From: Inonotus obliquus
Taxonomy: Eukaryota; Basidiomycota; Agaricomycetes; Hymenochaetales; Hymenochaetaceae
Reading direction: 5' to 3'
NCBI GenBank assembly: GCA_032164295.1
Contig: JAJHTX010000004.1
Span: forward strand, 1,426,001 to 1,490,000
Length of the DNA stretch: 64,000 nt
Shown: positions 58,858-64,000 of the stretch, one piece after another
How the letters are laid out: every line of letters begins with the position of its first letter
How positions within the stretch are numbered: the stretch's first letter is position 1
Program-made: the position numbers and the translations under genes
The notes under the pieces: generated by a model
What the model was told of the DNA's origin: nothing
Database searches by the model: none
The model's input: the letters and a program-made list of their open reading frames with translations, nothing else

Positions 58858-61472
58858 TCAATGTGTTGCCAAAAGCAAACAAGTCCGACAAGGGATATAC
58901 ACCTATGAGACTTTAAGCATGTACTCAGGATCAGAGAAACTGGACCCGTAAGACGAACATGCAACCAATTCTTCCTGTTGTTCCATTCCATTGGCGTTGT
59001 GACGTGCTTCACGTTCATGTCAATACGATCATGTCCACCGAAGCGTTTCTCGTCGCTCGTCAGGACGACGGAGTATTCACCGGCCTGATCTACACCGACG
59101 CGATAGTCGGAGAAGGAATTGGTAGGATGGAAGTTGAAGATGAAAAGACAGTCTGCACGCTCGAAAACAATGATCTTGTCCCCCTCATGTTTCAAAGAAA
59201 CATATGCCTTACAAATGAGGTCAGTCCACGAAACCACCATCAACTTGATTGAAAAGAATTACCTGAGGGGCGGATAGCCAGCGATATTTTGCCTCGGCAT
59301 TATTCATGGCGGCATCAAATCTGTACAGGTACTTGTAACGCAGCAAGTCGTCATCAACGAGGTTGAACTGTCTGCGGGCGTAATGGTAGGAGTTATTGTT
59401 CCCGGCGCGGGGGAAATCCAGCCACTGAATGAAAGGATGAGCACAAGGAGTTGATACGCAGAGATCAACTCACTTCAGGATGTCCGAACTCGTTTCCCTC
59501 GAAGTTCAAATAACCCTCACCTCCAAGTGAGTGAACAAGGAAACTTATTGGGAAAAGATGTCATTCCTCTCAACACTATACATAAGAACGATGGAACGCA
59601 CCGAATCATTTTGTGCAGTGCAAGGCCGCGATCAATTACGGGCGTGAGCTCTGTCATGTCGGACATATTCGTATCTGGTCTAGATTAGCTGGAGTCACGT
59701 AGAAACTGAGCAGGGAAACAACGCACACATCTCTTTATCCATCAACCAGAATGCGATGGTTTTATCCCCAACAAGTGCCTGATCGTGACTTTCTGCGTAG
59801 GCTATGCTCTTTTCACCGTGGCGTCTATTGATAAGAGTGTGCACTATGCTCCCCATGTCCCATTCGTCATCCTTCTTGTGCTTGAGAATCTTGATCCACA
59901 TGTCGGGAATGGCCATTGAAAGCCGGTAATCGAATCCTACACCTCCAACCTTGGACGAAACTCCCAGTAGAGGCATGCCAGAGACATCCTCTGCGATAGT
60001 CACTGCTTGTGGGTAAAGCTCATGGACCATATCATTGGCCTGGGGGCGTGCGTGTCATCCTGATGTCGCGTATAATAGGATTGAAGCTTACCAGCATCAA
60101 ATAAACAACACCCTCTTCATCAACCGAGCTTCCAAAGTACTCGTGATAGCCACCAGAAAAACCAGTTCCGATTCCATGGTGAGTATACATCATACTCGTC
60201 ACACCATCGAATCTGAAACCATCGAACTGATATTCCTCTAGGTAGAAACGCAAATTGCTGAGCAAGAAGCGCAGAACCTCATGGTGTCCATAGTTGAAGA
60301 GGCGACTATCCCAGAGTTCATGACGTCCTTTACTACCTTCATGGAAGTACTGGTGGTCGGTTCCGTCAAAATTATTGATTCCATCCAACACATTCTTGCA
60401 GGCATGGGAGTGGATAACATCCAGAAGAACAGTCAACCCCAGTCCGTGCGCAGTATCGATGAGTTCCTTCAGCTCTTCTGGGGTTCCGTAACGTGAGCTT
60501 GCCGCGAAAAAGCTTGTAACCTGGTAGCCAAACGCTGACAGAAATGTCATCAATCCTCAGAATGCTACAGGCATCGATCGAGACTCTCACAAGCATAGTA
60601 GGCATGCTCCATGACGGCCATCAACTGAATAGTATTGTAACCCAATGTTTTGATTCGTGGAAGGGTATTTTGCGCGAACTCCTTGTAGGTTCCGACCCTT
60701 CCTTCCGGGGTCGAGATGCCGACATGTGCTTCATAGATTTTTGCAGAGTCTGGCCTGGCCGGGCGGGGATTCTTAAAAACGTACTTCTCATTCTGGGGAG
60801 GATTCCAAAACCGTGCGTCGTAAACGGGGGAGACGGAAATATCCTGCGTAACACGCTTGATCCAAGCCGGAAGGCGTTCGATCCGCTCGCCGCTCGGGAT
60901 AATCATTGAAATCTAAAGACATTTTTGGTTGTATTTGAAATTGACATTAACCAAATCATCAACGAAGCGCATATATTCAGCACAAGTGGCGCTCCGAGCG
61001 GTAATAGGCCGTTAACGCACCTTAATCTTAGAGTCGTGTGGAATAGCTGGCTGACCTGGTGCATTGGCCGGGATTTTTATCTCCCAAACACCAAACTGAT
61101 CCTTTGTCATGGGGTGAGATGTCCTGTTCCAATCATCTGTAATTCCGAAACGTCAGTATTATAACGCGGTCGACGCGACGAGTTGACGAGACAAAGCAGC
61201 AATTACTCACTGAAGTCCCCGATAAGCACCGCTTCCGTCGCATTTGGAGCCCATTCACGGTATATAATGTCGCCATTTTCATCGACATTCAGACCAAACC
61301 TCTTATATCCCAGAGAAAACTTGTCATATCCGCCTTCATACTGCTGGATTGTGTCCCGCCACTGCTGAAAACGTCCATGGCGATGAGCGATAGCGGGTAA
61401 GAAGGGCTCAAGCCATGGGTCGTGGTCGATGACTGGTTTGGGGTCGAAACTGGATGCCTCCGCATTACCCAT
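58858..61472 (-). CDS. GLC3: 1,4-alpha-glucan (glycogen) branching enzyme
   Basis: GH13 family enzyme that makes alpha-1,6 branches in glycogen, cytosolic. Multi-exon. The start is the ATG giving [14 protein letters not shown]; the frame continues upstream only with a TTG. Domains in order: N-terminal helix [23 protein letters not shown]48 with [20 protein letters not shown] across intron 1; then the barrel. All four GH13 regions are present: [16 protein letters not shown] with the Asp nucleophile; [10 protein letters not shown] with the acid/base Glu; and YAESHDQ with the third carboxylate. The C-terminal all-beta domain includes [18 protein letters not shown] and [10 protein letters not shown]. 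The last exon 58858-58902 encodes [14 protein letters not shown] after a GTTCGT-TAG intron; this restores the usual VYIPSRT end, which the read-through frame lacks. Confidence 0.92.
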
Positions 61473-62985
61473 GCTTGTACGAGTATGAAGATGGTGGCAA
61501 AGAGTTTGGAGCAGACGAGAGGCGTTCAATTATGCAAGGACGAGACGAAGCGGGCGGAGGGAAGGGATGCGAGAGGTCTGCGATACGACCACTGGACTGA
61601 TCAACTCTGAGGATACTGGACGGGTAAGGCCAAGGTGGTGGAGAAACGACTGGCGAGCGACGAGTTTGGTAGAAACGCGTCTATGATCGACGTCACTGCA
61701 CGCGTACGTAATACTATCACATAATCATCCATCAGTCTTCGCATCGGGTCCCGGATGTCGTTGACTAGTGTCTGACTCTCCAGCGTCCTGAAGAGTGGTG
61801 TCGGAGGAAGCAGATAATCTACGTAGTTCGTGGATCTACGAGAGAAAACAAGTGAACATTGTGATCCTTGCATAGTCTGAGGTTCAGACTCCATTTTTAA
61901 AAGTACCTTTTAGCTTGGTTTGGGTTCGCATCCGTTTATTCTGACAGTGCACCAGCGGATTATGTTCGCCTGTGCCGCCATAGTCAAGAAATGGTGAAGT
62001 GAGTTATTGTTTGAAGGAGATTCTGGGACTCCGGCGATTTTGCGCTTGCTGAGAATTATATTACTATCCGGGTGTGGACATGCCCTACTGCACTTTATGT
62101 GATAAGGACGACTCTGCTTCACCTTTGCATGTAAACAAATTTGGCCAAAGTGCCATCATCGATAGTAGACTCTCCATTGATTGGTGGGTCGTTGAATAAG
62201 CCTTGCCCTCTCCTATAATAACTAGTGCATTCGATTTCCTGACCGATCTATGCAACCCTAACGAGGAACACATGGTATTCGGGACACCCTGGGCCAATCA
62301 TCCTGGTGAAGTGTGCAATTACAGGCGTAATTTTGTGCAGTCTCGAAAACCGGATTTTCTGGCGCAGGATGAAGAGCACGTTGAGGGGTCTTGATCGGAC
62401 TACAATCCAAAGTGCTGAAGTCTAGCCCAACGACCATGTAGGCTAGTTCAGGCGTCAGTCTGCACCATCCTTTTCGCGAAGGCAGGCGAAAGAACTTCTA
62501 AGATGCGGTGTGAACTACGCGGAGTAAGAATGAGGGGAACGTAGGCAATACGAAGCGCGGGCGAGATCTGGGCATTCCAGGTTCTTCGGCCTTAAGGGCA
62601 TCAGCTGACGACCGCTGATGCAACGCGAATAGTCTATAGTCTGCTCTGTCAGTTGAGAACAGAAGCAGCTGATTGAATAGCCATTCAAAAGGCCTGTGAT
62701 GCTCGGTCTCTGAATAAGGGAGATTTTGCATTTTGGGAAAGGTCGGTACAGGAAGGCAGCATGCAATATTATGACTGTGTTCTTACGTTTAACCAATGCT
62801 TGATGGGGCAAGGAGTGACCTGGGAAAGTGCAATCAACGCACAGGCAAGAAATCGGCTGATTGTGTGGCGACTTACAGAGAAATGCAATGCAACGGAAGG
62901 TAGACATCGGTCAGATGAGTCCTCTGCCGTGTGAGACGATAGAACGTGTAAAGAAATCGGGATCCTGCTTCTTGAAACGTGCGTA
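61473..62985. other. Gene-poor stretch of 1.5 kb
   Basis: Holds the GLC3 promoter (proximal 61473-61700) and then no firm gene. Open frames occur on the minus strand (61601-61894, 62085-62297, 62515-62907) and plus strand (62203-62394). Their translations have irregular composition and no family resemblance. The part 62515-62985 might contain further exons of the small gene starting at 63216, but I could not link them by splice signals and frame. Confidence 0.35.
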
Positions 62986-63216
62986 CTACTTCAAGCCCAA
63001 CATGCTGAAGGGCTTTTCCTCTTCATGTATCTGCTGGCTGAAATACTGAAAGAAGAAGGTCGCGGAAGAAGCAAGTGCTAATGGAGTTTGAGTGACGAGA
63101 GGAAGCGCGGTTTCCAGTGTAAGTAATGTGCTGAGATGCTCACTTTGCTGCGTCGGGCCGAGTGTATAGAGTTTTTGAATAAAGTTCGGCACATCAGCCG
63201 GGTAAATCCTATCCAT
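62986..63216 (-). CDS. Hypothetical protein, 5' part only
   Basis: An ATG at 63216 opens 76 codons with protein-like composition: MDRIYPADVPNFIQKLYTLG, then SEHLSTLLTLETALPLVTQ. The pattern of a helix FIQKLYT followed by LLTLETA faintly recalls the N-terminus of importin-beta type HEAT repeats, but no second repeat is seen. A possible intron begins at the GTCACT within LPLVTQ and ends at the CAG before YFSQQ. The stop at 62986 may be inside an intron, so the true gene could extend left. It is divergent from the CASTOR-like gene, with 111 bp between start codons. Confidence 0.33.
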   Translation of the reverse strand: MDRIYPADVPNFIQKLYTLGPTQQSEHLSTLLTLETALPLVTQTPLALASSATFFFQYFSQQIHEEEKPFSMLGLK

Positions 63217-63327
63217 CCCACTACTCTACATTTTTAGAGTCCTCTCTCCCAGTCTATCCCACATTTCCCCCTCCCTCGTTCTTCCACTATCTTCAATACC
63301 CCCCTCTCAACCATCTCGCCATACTAT

Positions 63328-64000
63328 ATGGACCACGAGAGCCATAATGTCACGACTATCACTATCCTCGACGTCTCTCTCTCCCTCGTGCATATACCCC
63401 GCTCTCGCATCCCAGAGCTCAACCATCCTATCCTTAAGCAGCTCCTTCGCAAGAATCCAAAATTTCTCAACCTCACTGCGAATGAGATAGAACTCAGTAT
63501 ATTTGCAGAGAAGGGTGAACTCGCAGTTTTCGAACCTGTGGCGCGGAGAGATAGGCAGAAGCAGCAGCTCCGGGATTCTGCGGCCGGTACACCTGGTCAC
63601 CGCCGAAGACGCCAGTCTCATTCGTACGATCAACTTGACCCCGTCGAGATCTCTCTAGAAAACTGGAGAGTGCTACAAATCGACTCTCACGATGACAGCC
63701 TCAGTGCGTATCCTAGCTTTACTGCGTTTGTGGGTTTGCGGCGTGCCGTAGCATGCACTAGTCCGCATGCACTTTGACGTAGTATTGCCTTTCGTAACAA
63801 CGACTCACTTATTACTCTTTCCAGGCAACTCGGGTAGCCGAGTCCGAGAGCTCTCCTCTCCTCTCGCCGCAGCGGGCATTTCAATCCTATACCAGTCCTC
63901 ATACCTGAGTGACTTCATCTTCGTCAAGTCCACTCGTCTACCCGAGGTTATTAGAATTCTCGGAGCCGAAGGCTTCACGTTGTATAATGCAAACCCGTAC
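63328..64000 (+). CDS. CASTOR/GATS-like ACT-domain protein (3' end outside window)
   Basis: Resembles the CASTOR family (tandem ACT domains; arginine sensors upstream of TORC1 in animals), here as a fungal relative of unproved function. Exon 1 is 63328-63703, and exon 2 starts at 63825 and runs off the window. N-terminal block: TITILDVSLSLVHIPRSRIP, NLTANEIELSIFAEKGEL, then a basic Ser/Arg loop. VEISLENWRVLQIDSHDDSL leads across the 121-nt intron to NSGSRVRELSSPLAAAGISI, LYQSSYLSDFIFVKSTRLPE and VIRILGAEGFTLYNANP. The motif AAAGISI-YQSS-SDFI-VK is the hallmark ACT segment of CASTOR/GATS proteins. The protein is incomplete at the C-terminus. Confidence 0.75.

Noticed and set aside
59695..60241. 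Plus-strand frames opposite GLC3
   Set aside because: Shadows of the branching-enzyme exons, which carry all four GH13 motifs on the minus strand.
62203..62460. Possible relic of a second reverse transcriptase (minus-strand VVGLDFST-like phrase)
   Set aside because: A single short resemblance to motif A with no other RT motif nearby; too weak to annotate.

Overview
The window looks like nuclear DNA of a filamentous basidiomycete, most probably an Agaricomycete. Genes are dense, lie on both strands and have little space between them. Almost every gene is broken by several short introns (mostly 45-60 nt, GTNNGT donors, AG acceptors). The proteins are typical fungal housekeeping types: YVC1-type channel, LEU2, PET191, GH16 glucanase, Pho80-type cyclin and a fungal LINE. 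There is no bacterial-style operon, and I saw no rRNA, tRNA or CRISPR array. All gene models were joined by eye from reading frames and splice signals.

Layout, left to right. 0-8 kb: a Gly/Tyr/Ser-rich low-complexity protein, GPN3 (RNA polymerase II assembly GTPase), HEM14 (haem synthesis), a tight divergent pair PET191/CAF17 (cytochrome oxidase and mitochondrial Fe-S assembly), and an AcpS-type phosphopantetheinyl transferase. 8-20 kb: ELP2 (Elongator), a DEAD-box-like protein whose catalytic motifs are all altered, a small RRM protein, a class I/II aminotransferase and THOC3/TEX1. 20-27 kb: a seven-helix membrane protein of unknown function, a secreted GH16 glucanase and the zinc-knuckle protein AIR1/2 (TRAMP complex).

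27-33.6 kb is the only clear accessory region: a decayed or rearranged non-LTR retrotransposon on the minus strand. It has a long gag-like ORF1, a frame-shifted second ORF1 piece, and a reverse-transcriptase frame interrupted by just two in-frame stops. Where the endonuclease half of ORF2 would be expected lies about 1.7 kb of non-coding DNA strongly enriched in CGGTA/TACCG.

34-49 kb: a secreted CAP/PR-1 protein, haspin kinase, PSF2 (GINS), a phytase-like secreted protein, a YVC1-type TRP channel, ARPC3 (Arp2/3), NOB1 (20S pre-rRNA endonuclease) and LEU2. 50-64 kb: MRC1/claspin, a membrane SDR, a Pho80-like cyclin, glycogen branching enzyme GLC3, an unassigned small frame, and the 5' part of a CASTOR-like ACT-domain protein cut by the window end.

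The genes do not form one pathway. Repeated themes are divergent pairs with short shared promoters (PET191/CAF17 83 bp; YVC1/ARPC3 143 bp; MRC1/SDR 228 bp; NOB1/LEU2 255 bp; PPTase/ELP2 267 bp) and very short exons (6, 14, 14, 15, 19 and 24 nt). The least explained items are the catalytically degenerate DEAD-box protein, the CGGTA-rich block and the seven-helix protein.
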